This document shows, in pieces, positions 24,784 through 33,243 of a stretch of DNA of 52,704 nucleotides. Within the stretch, counting starts at the first letter, position 1. Every line of letters starts with the position of its first letter. Source of the DNA: an uncultured Clostridia bacterium. GTDB lineage: Bacteria; Bacillota; Clostridia; Oscillospirales; Ruminococcaceae. The stretch lies in NCBI GenBank assembly GCA_947383835.1, contig CANDEV010000019.1, forward strand, positions 1 through 52,704. The letters are read 5' to 3'. Under the pieces are notes generated by a model. It saw only the letters and a program-made list of their open reading frames with translations, was not told the DNA's origin and made no database searches. Both the position numbers and the translations under genes were made by a program.

Positions 24784-26634
24784 ATGAGTAAATATAAACA
24801 CTTAAATAATCTAATTTTGCCGCAGGAGCTTGGAAGCCTTACAGTACCGCAATGTGAAAGGCTTTGCGGTGAAATACGTAAAAAAATTATAGCCACGGTC
24901 ATGAAAAACGGAGGACATCTTTCCTCAAATCTCGGAACTGTTGAGCTTACTGTGGCGATACACCGAGTGTTTCATTCGCCTGACGACAAGATTGTATGGG
25001 ATGTAGGACATCAGGCTTATACCCATAAGCTCCTTACCGGTCGTTATGACCGATTTTCGACATTGAGAAAAGAGGGCGGTATATCAGGCTTTTGCCGCCC
25101 CGATGAATCGGAGCATGACGCATTTATAAGCGGTCACAGCAGTACGGCAATTTCAGCGGCTTTCGGCATGGCTGAGGCAATGCGGATAAACGGCGACAAT
25201 CACCATGCTGTTGCGATAATAGGAGACGGCGCTTTTACAGGCGGTCTTGCATATGAGGGTCTGAACAATGCGGGAAAAAGCAAGGATAATATTATTGTAA
25301 TACTTAATCACAATGATATGTCAATATCTAAAAATGTTGGGGCATTTGCAAAATATCTTACTTCAATAAGAGGAAATGCAGCATATCTTGACGCTAAAAA
25401 AAGGGTGGAAAAAATTCTTGCCGAAACTCCTATTGTGGGTGAACCTATAAAAAAGTTTATTTTGGCGTCAAAATCGGCTCTTAAATCGGTACTTTACCAC
25501 TCAACAATGTTTGAGGATATGGGATTTGTGTATTTGGGTCCAATTGACGGACACAACATTTCAGAGCTTGAAGAGGCTTTGAGAGCGGCGAAAAAGCTGC
25601 GTTGTCCCGTTTTCGTTCATGTCAATACAATAAAGGGCAGGGGATATTATCCCGCCGAAAATAATCCGGGAGCCTTTCATGCGATACCCTCTGCGGGGTA
25701 TGACGAGGAAAATCCTGACAACAATGTGACTGATTCCTTTTCAGAGATATTCGGAAAAAAATTAAGCAGTCTTGCAGACGCTGATAAAAATATATGCGCA
25801 ATAACCGCCGCAATGAAGTATGGCACAGGCTTGCAGCATTTCGCAGCAAAGCATGGCAATCGTTTTTTTGACGTGGGAATTGCTGAACAGCATGCCGTGA
25901 CATTTTCTGCCGGGCTTGCAAAAAGCGGGAAAATTCCTGTATTCGCTGTATATTCAAGCTTTTTGCAGCGCTCCTATGATCAGCTTATTCACGACGCGGC
26001 AATTGACAATACTCATATTGTTCTGGGAATTGACCGCGCAGGCTTTATAGGCGATGACGGAGAAACTCATCAGGGACTTTTTGACGTACCAATGCTGCTT
26101 ACGATACCCAATACGGTCATTTATTCTCCCTCTACATACGCCGAGCTTGAAATGTGTCTTGAAAGCGCGGTATATTTAGAGGACGGAATTGCTGCGGTGC
26201 GTTATCCAAAGGGTGAGGAGACCGTTACAACAGGTGAGGGAGACACTGATTCCTATTCGCTCAAAAGCAATGGAAGCAAAAGGCTTGCAATATCTTACGG
26301 AAGAATAGTACATAACCTTTACAAAGCGGCCGGTAATTATACAGACGTTCTGAAGCTTGTTAAAATTTTTCCTATAGATGAGGAAGTCAAAAAAATTTGC
26401 ATGGAGTACTCCGAAATTTATTTCTTTGAGGAAAGCTCACGATCCGGAGGAATAGGTGAGCGGCTTCTTACAGAGCTTTATCAAAATGGCTACAAAGGCA
26501 AATTTGTCATAACCTCTGTGGACGGCTTTGTGAAGCAGGCTTCAGTTTCAAGCTGTATGGAAAAGTACGGTCTAAGCGAGAACGGAATGAGAAAAATTCT
26601 TGAAAGGGTTGGAAGTGAAAACTGTGCGACTTGA
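24784..26634 (+). CDS. dxs: 1-deoxy-D-xylulose-5-phosphate synthase
   Basis: ThDP enzyme that condenses pyruvate and glyceraldehyde 3-phosphate, the first step of the MEP isoprenoid pathway. 616 residues. GGHLSSNLGTVELTVAIHRV, VGHQAYTHKLLTGR, the GDGAFTGGLAYEGLNNAG ThDP motif, HNDMSISKNVGA, FDVGIAEQHAVTFSAGLA with the catalytic Glu, and SVDGFVKQ near the C-terminus are all intact. AAGGAATTG lies upstream of the ATG. The 3' end overlaps the TlyA-type gene by 20 bp. Confidence 0.98.
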   Translation: MSKYKHLNNLILPQELGSLTVPQCERLCGEIRKKIIATVMKNGGHLSSNLGTVELTVAIHRVFHSPDDKIVWDVGHQAYTHKLLTGRYDRFSTLRKEGGISGFCRPDESEHDAFISGHSSTAISAAFGMAEAMRINGDNHHAVAIIGDGAFTGGLAYEGLNNAGKSKDNIIVILNHNDMSISKNVGAFAKYLTSIRGNAAYLDAKKRVEKILAETPIVGEPIKKFILASKSALKSVLYHSTMFEDMGFVYLGPIDGHNISELEEALRAAKKLRCPVFVHVNTIKGRGYYPAENNPGAFHAIPSAGYDEENPDNNVTDSFSEIFGKKLSSLADADKNICAITAAMKYGTGLQHFAAKHGNRFFDVGIAEQHAVTFSAGLAKSGKIPVFAVYSSFLQRSYDQLIHDAAIDNTHIVLGIDRAGFIGDDGETHQGLFDVPMLLTIPNTVIYSPSTYAELEMCLESAVYLEDGIAAVRYPKGEETVTTGEGDTDSYSLKSNGSKRLAISYGRIVHNLYKAAGNYTDVLKLVKIFPIDEEVKKICMEYSEIYFFEESSRSGGIGERLLTELYQNGYKGKFVITSVDGFVKQASVSSCMEKYGLSENGMRKILERVGSENCAT

Positions 26635-27412
26635 TGTTTATCTTACCGAAAAAGGATTGGTGAAAAGCCGCGAACGTTCAAAAGAGCTTATCAAGGCGGG
26701 ACAGGTACTTGTGGACGGAAAAGCAGTAACAAAACCTGCAAATGAAGTAAAAGAAAATACCGAAATAAAAATCATCGGAGAGCAGCTTAAGTATGTTGGC
26801 AGAGGCGGTTTAAAGCTTGAAAAGGCGATATCTGAATTCGGAATAAATCTTGCAGGACGGGTATGTATAGATGTAGGCGCTTCAACAGGCGGCTTTACGG
26901 ACTGTATGCTGCAAAACGGCGCGGAATACGTTTACGCTGTTGATGTTGGGCATGGTCAGCTTGATAAAAAACTCCTTAATGACGACAGGGTCTTGAATAT
27001 GGAGGGCATGAACATTAAAAACCTTTCGACAGAGGATTTTCCAAGGAGTCCAGATTTTATTTCCGCAGATGTATCCTTTATTTCCATTAAACAGATACTT
27101 CCTAAAATAAAGGAGCTTCTCCCTAAAAAAGGAGAAGCGGCTGTTCTGATAAAGCCGCAGTTTGAAGCGGGGAGAGCAGCCGTACGAAAAAACGGTATAG
27201 TTAAGGACAGAAAAGTACATGAACGTGTATTGGAGGATATAATATTATTTTGTTTTTCTGTCGGACTATCAGCAGAAAAGCTCACTTATTCGCCGATATC
27301 CGGCGGTGACGGAAATATCGAGTATCTTGTTTATTTGAAATTAAACGGAATACAGACTGTATGTCATGATTTTAAGAAAATTGTTTCGTCTGCATTTGAC
27401 GAGTTGAAATAA
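26615..27412 (+). CDS. TlyA family rRNA (2'-O) methyltransferase / hemolysin-like protein
   Basis: 265 residues from GTG at 26615 (AAAGGG six bases upstream; GTG at 26624 is an alternative). Residues 1-65 form an S4 RNA-binding domain (RLDVYLTEKGLVKSRERSKE). The rest is an FtsJ-type methyltransferase with SAM motif VCIDVGASTGGFTDCMLQNG and KPQFEAG. In mycobacteria TlyA methylates 16S and 23S rRNA; in Clostridia the dxs-tlyA-nadK-argR-recN order is common. Hemolysin activity is a historical label. Confidence 0.93.
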   Translation: MKTVRLDVYLTEKGLVKSRERSKELIKAGQVLVDGKAVTKPANEVKENTEIKIIGEQLKYVGRGGLKLEKAISEFGINLAGRVCIDVGASTGGFTDCMLQNGAEYVYAVDVGHGQLDKKLLNDDRVLNMEGMNIKNLSTEDFPRSPDFISADVSFISIKQILPKIKELLPKKGEAAVLIKPQFEAGRAAVRKNGIVKDRKVHERVLEDIILFCFSVGLSAEKLTYSPISGGDGNIEYLVYLKLNGIQTVCHDFKKIVSSAFDELK

Positions 27413-27432
27413 TACCAGAAGGAATGGTCATA

Positions 27433-28287
27433 ATGAAAATTGTTTTATTTCCTAATTTCGGAAAGAAAAATGCGCTCAGTACGGCGATCAAATGCTGTGA
27501 TATACTTAACTGTCTTGATACAGAGATTTATGCGGCGGACTGTTACAAGACCGAGTTTGCCGAAAAGAATTTTGTCAAATTTGGAAAACTTGAAGAAATT
27601 GCTGAAAAATGCGACATAATAATAGCAATAGGCGGAGACGGAACGATCCTTAAAGCTTCGTCATACGCTTCAAGCTTTAACAAGCCTCTTATGGGTATAA
27701 ACACAGGCAGACTTGGTTTTATGGCTTCTATGGAGATAGACGAGCTTGATATGCTTTCAAGGCTGAAAACTCATGATTATACGGTTGAAACAAGAATGAT
27801 GCTTGACGCGGCTGTTATGCGTGACAACATGGTAATTTCCGAGCATACTGCTCTTAATGACGTTGTTGTGTCAAGGCCTTATTCAAAAATTACCGATTAT
27901 TCAGTTTTTACAGACGGAATTGCTGTAAGCTCCATGCGCTCTGACGGAATGGTTTTTGCCACTCCCACAGGTTCTACGGCGTACGCTCTTTCTGCCGGGG
28001 GACCCATACTTGAGCCGAGTACGGAATGTATACAGCTTACGCCAATATGCCCGCATTCGCTGTTTTCAAGGACAATGGTATTTACCGCCGAAAGAACTTT
28101 GGAGGTCAGGCATTATGCAGATGATGATCTGGTATACTTTTCGGTCGACGGAAAAAAGAATTGCCAAATTTTGAAATCCGATACGCTGGTCATAAAAAAA
28201 TCATTGAAAAAGCTTAGATTGATTGATATTAAGGGAAATTCATTTTTTTATGCTGTAAATAACAAGCTGATGAATCCTATAAAATAA
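27433..28287 (+). CDS. nadK: NAD kinase
   Basis: 284 residues; ATG at 27433 with AAGGA nine bases upstream, so the in-frame ATG at 27424 is rejected. Motifs: the GGDGTILKA nucleotide-binding loop near 66, NTGRLGFMAS, and TPTGSTAYALSAGGPI. It phosphorylates NAD to NADP. Confidence 0.97.
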   Translation: MKIVLFPNFGKKNALSTAIKCCDILNCLDTEIYAADCYKTEFAEKNFVKFGKLEEIAEKCDIIIAIGGDGTILKASSYASSFNKPLMGINTGRLGFMASMEIDELDMLSRLKTHDYTVETRMMLDAAVMRDNMVISEHTALNDVVVSRPYSKITDYSVFTDGIAVSSMRSDGMVFATPTGSTAYALSAGGPILEPSTECIQLTPICPHSLFSRTMVFTAERTLEVRHYADDDLVYFSVDGKKNCQILKSDTLVIKKSLKKLRLIDIKGNSFFYAVNNKLMNPIK

Positions 28288-28301
28288 AGAGGCTGCAAAA
28301 C

Positions 28302-28742
28302 ATGAAAAAACAAAGGCAAAGCAAAATTATTGAAATAATCGAAAAACATGAAGTCTCCACACAGGAGGCATTAAAACAGTATCTTGAGGACAGCGGTATT
28401 CAGGTAACACAAGCCACGCTGTCCAGAGATATAAACGAGCTGCGAATAAGAAAGCAGATGTCTGCTTCCGGAGCGTATATTTATGTTAGAGCAAAAAATG
28501 CCGATATCGAATATCCCCCTATTTTCAGGGATTCCGTTGTGGACGTTGTTTATGCTTGTAATACGGTTGTTATAAAATGCCATACAGGTATGGCTCAGGC
28601 GATCTGTGCAATGCTTGACAAGATGGATTGCGATGAAATACTTGGAACAATCGCGGGTGATGACACAATTTTTGCTCTTATGAAGACAGAATCCAACGCT
28701 TCGGATTTTACTCGCGAAATGAGATCTTTCATAAAAAAATGA
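28302..28742 (+). CDS. argR: Arginine repressor ArgR/AhrC
   Basis: 146 residues. N-terminal winged helix-turn-helix (RQSKIIEIIEKHEVSTQEAL, TQATLSRDINELRIRK) and C-terminal arginine-binding/hexamerisation domain with GMAQAICAMLDKMDCDEILG and GTIAGDDTIFAL. It controls arginine metabolism genes in response to arginine. It sits between nadK and recN as in many Bacillota; no arg genes are in the window. Confidence 0.96.
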   Translation: MKKQRQSKIIEIIEKHEVSTQEALKQYLEDSGIQVTQATLSRDINELRIRKQMSASGAYIYVRAKNADIEYPPIFRDSVVDVVYACNTVVIKCHTGMAQAICAMLDKMDCDEILGTIAGDDTIFALMKTESNASDFTREMRSFIKK

Positions 28743-28769
28743 ACAGTTTTTTAGAAAGGACGTATAAAT

Positions 28770-30467
28770 ATGCTCTGTGAATTATATATAGAAAATCTTG
28801 CGGTAATACAAAAAGCCGAGATACCGTTTACAAAAAATTTCAATGTATTTACGGGAGAAACGGGCGCGGGAAAATCCATTCTGATAAACGGCATAAACGC
28901 TGTACTCGGCAAGCGGGTAAGCAAGGATATCGTTCGTTCGGGCTGCGAAAAATCCACAGTAACGGCAATGTTCCGCGGTCTTACCGAAAACACTAAAAAT
29001 AAACTTGCCGAACTGGGAATAAGCTGCGAGGACGACGAGCTTATGATAACCCGTGAAATTTTTGCCGACGGGGGAAGCGCGGCAAGGATAAATTCCAAGA
29101 CCGCAACGGCGTCCGCTGTTAGGGAAATAGGGGAGACGCTTATAGACGTTCACGGTCAGCACGACAACAGAATACTTATGTATCCCGAAAAGCATATTGA
29201 AATAGTTGACAGCTATGCGGATCTGACGGAACAGCTTGAGGATTACAAAAACTCATTTAAGGAGCTTCAGAGTACTGCACGCAGAATAAAGCAGCTTGCG
29301 GTGCTGGAAAGAGAAAAACAAAACCGAGCGGATTTCCTCAACCAGTTTATTGCCGATGTGGGGGAGCTTGAACTGGAGGACGAAAACGAGGATACGTTCG
29401 TCGAAAATGAATTTGCGGTGGCAAATAACAGCAGCGTCCTTTCGGAAGCTTTGACAGGTTCGCATATTTCAATTCTCGGAGATGAGAATAACTCAGGCAT
29501 GACCGAGGGCATTGACAGAATTATCGGCGAACTTGCGGATTTTGCGGACATAATGCCTGAGCTTGAACAGCTTAATAACCGTCTTGAAACGGCGAAAATC
29601 GAGCTTGCTGACATAGGCGAGGAGCTTACCAGGCTTGCTGAAAATATAGATGTGGACGAGCAGCGATTGGAGTATCTTTCCGACCGCCGAGAGAAGCTTT
29701 ACAATGTAAAAAAGCGCTACTCCTGCACCTTGGGAGAACTTATTTCAAGATATAATTCCTACTGCAATGAAGCAGGGGAGATCGCAGGGTATTCCAAAGA
29801 AATCGAAGAGCTAAGCAATCGTAAGAGCATTCTTTTGATCGAAGCGTCCGAAAAAGCCGAGAAGCTTTCAGAGATGAGAAAGAAAGCTTCAAAAAGACTT
29901 ACGGACAAAATCTCCGAAGAGCTTAAATTTTTAGATATGCCGAATGTTAAAATTATTTTTGAACATACAACAGGAAAGCTTACATCAATAGGAATGGATA
30001 TTATGGAAATAATGATCTCGGTAAATCCAGGGGAGCCGCCGAAGCCTATTTCAAAAATTGCTTCGGGTGGGGAGCTTTCGCGAATAATGCTTGCAATAAA
30101 AAATGTCATTGCAGAAAAGGAAGATATCCCCACCATGATATTTGACGAGGTGGACACGGGCGTAAGCGGACGAGCCGCACAGAAAATAGGGGTAAAGCTC
30201 CGTCAGGTATCGAAATCACGTCAGATACTTTGTGTGACCCATTTGTCACAGATAGCGGTCATGGCTGACAATCATCTTCTTATAGAAAAAAGCAACATCA
30301 ACGACAGCACATATACAAGAGTTACCCGTCTTGACGAGAAGCAGCGAGTTGAGGAAATTGCGAGAATACTCGGCGGCGAGCATATTACCCAAACTACCCT
30401 TGACAATGCCGCTGAGCAGCTTTCGGGGCAGGAAAAAATCTACAATGAGATTTTAAATAAAGTGTAA
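28770..30467 (+). CDS. recN: DNA repair protein RecN
   Basis: 565 residues, an SMC-like ATPase acting in double-strand break repair. Walker A GETGAGKSILINGINAVLGK near residues 29-36, Q-loop region IDVHGQHDN, two coiled-coil arms roughly 150-350, signature SGGELSRIMLAIK, Walker B MIFDEVDTGVSG and a switch histidine in CVTHLSQIA. AGAAAGGACG precedes the ATG. Confidence 0.97.
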   Translation: MLCELYIENLAVIQKAEIPFTKNFNVFTGETGAGKSILINGINAVLGKRVSKDIVRSGCEKSTVTAMFRGLTENTKNKLAELGISCEDDELMITREIFADGGSAARINSKTATASAVREIGETLIDVHGQHDNRILMYPEKHIEIVDSYADLTEQLEDYKNSFKELQSTARRIKQLAVLEREKQNRADFLNQFIADVGELELEDENEDTFVENEFAVANNSSVLSEALTGSHISILGDENNSGMTEGIDRIIGELADFADIMPELEQLNNRLETAKIELADIGEELTRLAENIDVDEQRLEYLSDRREKLYNVKKRYSCTLGELISRYNSYCNEAGEIAGYSKEIEELSNRKSILLIEASEKAEKLSEMRKKASKRLTDKISEELKFLDMPNVKIIFEHTTGKLTSIGMDIMEIMISVNPGEPPKPISKIASGGELSRIMLAIKNVIAEKEDIPTMIFDEVDTGVSGRAAQKIGVKLRQVSKSRQILCVTHLSQIAVMADNHLLIEKSNINDSTYTRVTRLDEKQRVEEIARILGGEHITQTTLDNAAEQLSGQEKIYNEILNKV

Positions 30468-30555
30468 ACTATTCTTTGCTCTTATGACGGTTTTTGACAG
30501 TGAAAAATTCGGATATAACGCAATGGACAGGGAAAAATATATCCGAGGTGATATT

Positions 30556-30831
30556 ATGGCTAAAAAAGGCATGAACCGTCCCGAATATACTCACACAAAG
30601 CCGCGGAATGATACTGCGCCTGTCCCGGAAATCCAAGGAAAGGCAAAGCATGGCAAGGCTTATGCAAGACCAATAATTGCGGGGACAGAGTCTCCGAGCT
30701 TAAAGGTGTACCACAGCATTCCCCACAGCGCGGAGAGACCAATTTCAAAAGTATACCCCGAAATTGATACCGACCTTGCAAGGGATAATCTGGAAAATGA
30801 CATTACCGCCGCAGATTTGCAGGATTTGTAA
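30556..30831 (+). CDS. Small hypothetical protein, 91 aa
   Basis: Family not recognised. ATG at 30556 with CCGAGGTGA upstream. Soluble, basic and low in hydrophobics at first (MAKKGMNRPEYTHTKPRND), with many Pro residues and an acidic C-terminus (DTDLARDNLENDITAADLQD). It looks largely disordered. It lies 88 bp after recN and ends before a terminator at 30850-30880. Confidence 0.65.
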   Translation: MAKKGMNRPEYTHTKPRNDTAPVPEIQGKAKHGKAYARPIIAGTESPSLKVYHSIPHSAERPISKVYPEIDTDLARDNLENDITAADLQDL

Positions 30832-30849
30832 CGATATCCGTCATAATTT

Positions 30850-30880
30850 AAAGCCGTTCCGAATATTTTGGAACGGTTTT
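30850..30880 (+). terminator. Intrinsic terminator after the recN region
   Basis: CCGTTCC (30854-30860) pairs with GGAACGG (30870-30876), followed by TTTT. The stem can be extended by a G-U and A-T pairs. Confidence 0.8.
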
Positions 30881-30898
30881 CATTTGGGAAAATTTTTC

Positions 30899-30927
30899 TT
30901 GTGTTTTTTATCAAACAGGTGTATAAT
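30899..30927 (+). promoter_or_regulatory. Promoter-like sequence upstream of small ORF 30959
   Basis: TTGTGT (30899-30904), 17-bp spacer, TATAAT (30922-30927). The -10 is preceded by GGTG. The same ten bases GGTGTATAAT recur at 30951-30960 and at 31101-31110. Confidence 0.6.
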
Positions 30928-30958
30928 AAGTAAAAAATACATAATATGGTGGTGTATA

Positions 30959-31024
30959 ATGGAACAACAATATCCCTCTGCTATGTTTGAGAAATTTTCA
31001 GGTAAATGTACACTGAAAAAATAA
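30959..31024 (+). CDS. Possible 21-residue small ORF or leader peptide
   Basis: ATG at 30959 with GGTGGTG a few bases upstream; it encodes MEQQYPSAMFEKFSGKCTLK plus one more Lys. It follows a promoter-like sequence and stops 147 bp before the scaffold-like gene. The coding call is weak: there is no homology I know and the start codon overlaps a TATAAT. The rest of 30832-31170 holds the terminator and two promoters. Confidence 0.2.
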   Translation: MEQQYPSAMFEKFSGKCTLKK

Positions 31025-31081
31025 AATACAGAAAACACCAAAAACATCGTTAAAAAATATACAAAAAATTGAAGAAACCCC

Positions 31082-31110
31082 TTGCTTTTTTTGCCAAAAC
31101 GGTGTATAAT
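31082..31110 (+). promoter_or_regulatory. Promoter of the scaffold-like / GGGtGRT operon
   Basis: TTGCTT (31082-31087), 17-bp spacer, TATAAT (31105-31110), with GGTG before the -10; 60 bp upstream of the start codon. Confidence 0.75.
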
Positions 31111-31170
31111 GTAAATGTATGCAAAAGCCGTTTATTTCGGTTTAGCAAATTCTGAAAGGAGTATGTACAT

Positions 31171-31863
31171 ATGATCTATTCACATGAGGTTGAAAAAATG
31201 TGTCCTGTTGCGCAAGGCGTTGCGCACGGAGCAGCGCCTATCCCGGAGGAAGCAAAATGGGTAAAGGCTAAGGAAATCAAGGATATTTCCGGCTTTACAC
31301 ACGGCGTGGGCTGGTGTGCTCCTCAGCAGGGTGCTTGTAAGCTTTCCCTTAACGTTAAGGACGGTGTTATTCAGGAGGCTCTCGTTGAAACACTCGGATG
31401 CTCGGGTATGACCCACTCCGCAGCTATGGCTTCAGAAATTCTCCCAGGAAGAACTATTCTTGAGGCTCTTAACACAGACCTTGTTTGCGACGCTATCAAT
31501 ACAGCTATGAGAGAGCTTTTCCTCCAGATCGTTTACGGTCGTTCACAGAGCGCATTTTCCGAAGACGGTCTTCCTATCGGCGCAGGTCTTGAAGACCTCG
31601 GAAAGGGTCTCCGCTCACAGATCGGTACAATGTACGGAACACTTGCGAAGGGTCCCCGTTACCTTGAAATGACTGACGGCTATGTAACAGGTATCGCTCT
31701 TAATGAGGACGACGAGATCATCGGCTACAAATTTGTAAACTTCGGCAAGATGATGGACTTCATCAAGGCCGGCGACGACGCAAATACAGCTTTTGAAAAA
31801 GCGCAGGGTCAGTACGGCAGAGTTGCCGACGCGGTTAAAGTTATCGACCCAAGAAAGGAATAA
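31171..31863 (+). CDS. Iron-sulfur cluster assembly scaffold-like protein (partner of GGGtGRT protein)
   Basis: 230 residues. Landmarks are VGWCAPQQGACKLSLNVKDG and VETLGCSGMTHSAAMASEIL, which resemble NifU/IscU-type scaffold cysteines, and a C-terminal GYKFVNFGKMMDFIKAGDD. It is annotated as scaffold-like by family; the actual cluster chemistry is unproven. A strong RBS (GAAAGGAG) and a codon pattern rich in C-ending codons relative to the neighbours suggest high expression. It is followed 14 bp later by the GGGtGRT gene, with which it forms a conserved pair. Confidence 0.85.
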   Translation: MIYSHEVEKMCPVAQGVAHGAAPIPEEAKWVKAKEIKDISGFTHGVGWCAPQQGACKLSLNVKDGVIQEALVETLGCSGMTHSAAMASEILPGRTILEALNTDLVCDAINTAMRELFLQIVYGRSQSAFSEDGLPIGAGLEDLGKGLRSQIGTMYGTLAKGPRYLEMTDGYVTGIALNEDDEIIGYKFVNFGKMMDFIKAGDDANTAFEKAQGQYGRVADAVKVIDPRKE

Positions 31864-31877
31864 GGAGGTATACTACA

Positions 31878-32879
31878 ATGGCTTTATTTGAATCATATGA
31901 GAGAAGAGAAAAACAAATTCTCGACGTTCTTGCTCAGTACGGCATCAAGTCAATTGAAGAAACAGCCGAAATAACCAAGGCTAAGGGTCTTGACATCTAT
32001 AAGCTCGTTGAGGGTATTCAGCCTATCTGCTTTGAGAACGCTAAGTGGGCTTACACAGTAGGCTGCGCTATTGCAATCAAGAAGGGCTGTACAAGAGCGG
32101 CTGACGCTGCGGCTGCTATCGGCGAGGGTCTCCAGGCTTTTTGTATTCCTGGTTCTGTTGCAGACCAGCGTAAGGTTGGTCTTGGTCATGGCAATCTCGG
32201 CAAAATGCTTCTTGAGGAGGAGACAGAGTGCTTCGCATTTTTGGCAGGTCACGAGTCCTTCGCAGCAGCAGAGGGAGCTATCGGTATTGCTGAAAAGGCT
32301 AACAAGGTTCGTCAGAAACCCCTCCGCGTAATTCTCAACGGTCTCGGTAAGGACGCTGCTCAGATAATTGCTCGTATTAACGGCTTTACATATGTTGAGA
32401 CTGAAATGGATTACTATACAGGCGAAGTTAAGGAAGTTTTCCGCAAGGCATACTCCGACGGTCTCCGCGCTAAGGTAAACTGCTACGGCGCAAACGATGT
32501 TACGGAAGGTGTTGCGATCATGTGGAAAGAGGGCGTTGACGTTTCCATTACAGGTAACTCTACCAACCCCACACGTTTCCAGCACCCTGTTGCAGGTACA
32601 TATAAGAAAGAATGTACTGACAAGGGCAAGAAGTATTTCTCCGTTGCTTCCGGCGGCGGTACGGGACGTACTCTTCACCCCGATAACATGGCTGCGGGAC
32701 CTGCTTCCTACGGTATGACTGATACAATGGGACGTATGCACTCTGACGCACAGTTTGCAGGTTCGTCTTCAGTACCTGCTCACGTTGAAATGATGGGTCT
32801 TATCGGTATGGGCAACAACCCTATGGTTGGAGCTACAGTAGCTTGTGCCGTTGCGGTAGAAGAGGCTATGAAAGGCTGA
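31878..32879 (+). CDS. GGGtGRT protein
   Basis: 333 residues. Named for the motif seen here as SGGGTGRTLHPDNMAAGPAS near residue 260. Other conserved pieces are NAKWAYTVGCAIAIKKGC and VGLGHGNLGKMLLEEE. The family is uncharacterised, common in anaerobic Clostridia, and found next to the scaffold-like gene. Codon use again points to abundant expression. AAGGAGG precedes the ATG, and a strong terminator follows at 32967-33009. Function unknown; an Fe-S or redox role is inferred only from the partner. Confidence 0.92.
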   Translation: MALFESYERREKQILDVLAQYGIKSIEETAEITKAKGLDIYKLVEGIQPICFENAKWAYTVGCAIAIKKGCTRAADAAAAIGEGLQAFCIPGSVADQRKVGLGHGNLGKMLLEEETECFAFLAGHESFAAAEGAIGIAEKANKVRQKPLRVILNGLGKDAAQIIARINGFTYVETEMDYYTGEVKEVFRKAYSDGLRAKVNCYGANDVTEGVAIMWKEGVDVSITGNSTNPTRFQHPVAGTYKKECTDKGKKYFSVASGGGTGRTLHPDNMAAGPASYGMTDTMGRMHSDAQFAGSSSVPAHVEMMGLIGMGNNPMVGATVACAVAVEEAMKG

Positions 32880-32966
32880 TTTAACGCAGATATGCGGTTT
32901 TAAGCTTATTCAAGCATACTGAAAATATAAAAAAATACTTATAATACATAGTTAATACACAAATTT

Positions 32967-33009
32967 AATGCGGCTGTCTTTTAAAATTACAGCCGCATTT
33001 TTCTTTTTT
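32967..33009 (+). terminator. Intrinsic terminator after GGGtGRT gene
   Basis: AATGCGGCTGT (32967-32977) pairs perfectly with ACAGCCGCATT (32989-32999), followed by T-rich sequence to 33009. In the rest of the gap (33010-33243) I see only AT-rich DNA with no convincing gene. Confidence 0.93.
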
Positions 33010-33243
33010 AGCATACACATATAACTCAAAGAAGTAAGCATTAGATATTATTTATCAACGCCGGATTCCTTTGCTCTTGTTGTGAACGTATATTCTATTT
33101 TCGTACCTATCTTTCTTCGTAAACTTTATCTATGGTTATTATTGGCATTTGCACAGTTCTTTATTTATGCTCTCAATAGTATAAAAATTTCATATGTAAA
33201 TAAATTATATTGCAAATTAGTGAGAGTTTTTTGCTTCCTGACT

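Noticed and set aside
31950..32741. 263-codon minus-strand open frame
   Set aside because: Antisense to the GGGtGRT gene, whose strong codon bias creates long open frames on the other strand.
33145..33243. Possible terminator for the recombinase gene on the minus strand
   Set aside because: Only a 4-5 bp AGAGT/ACTCT pairing with a long loop and no T-run was found.
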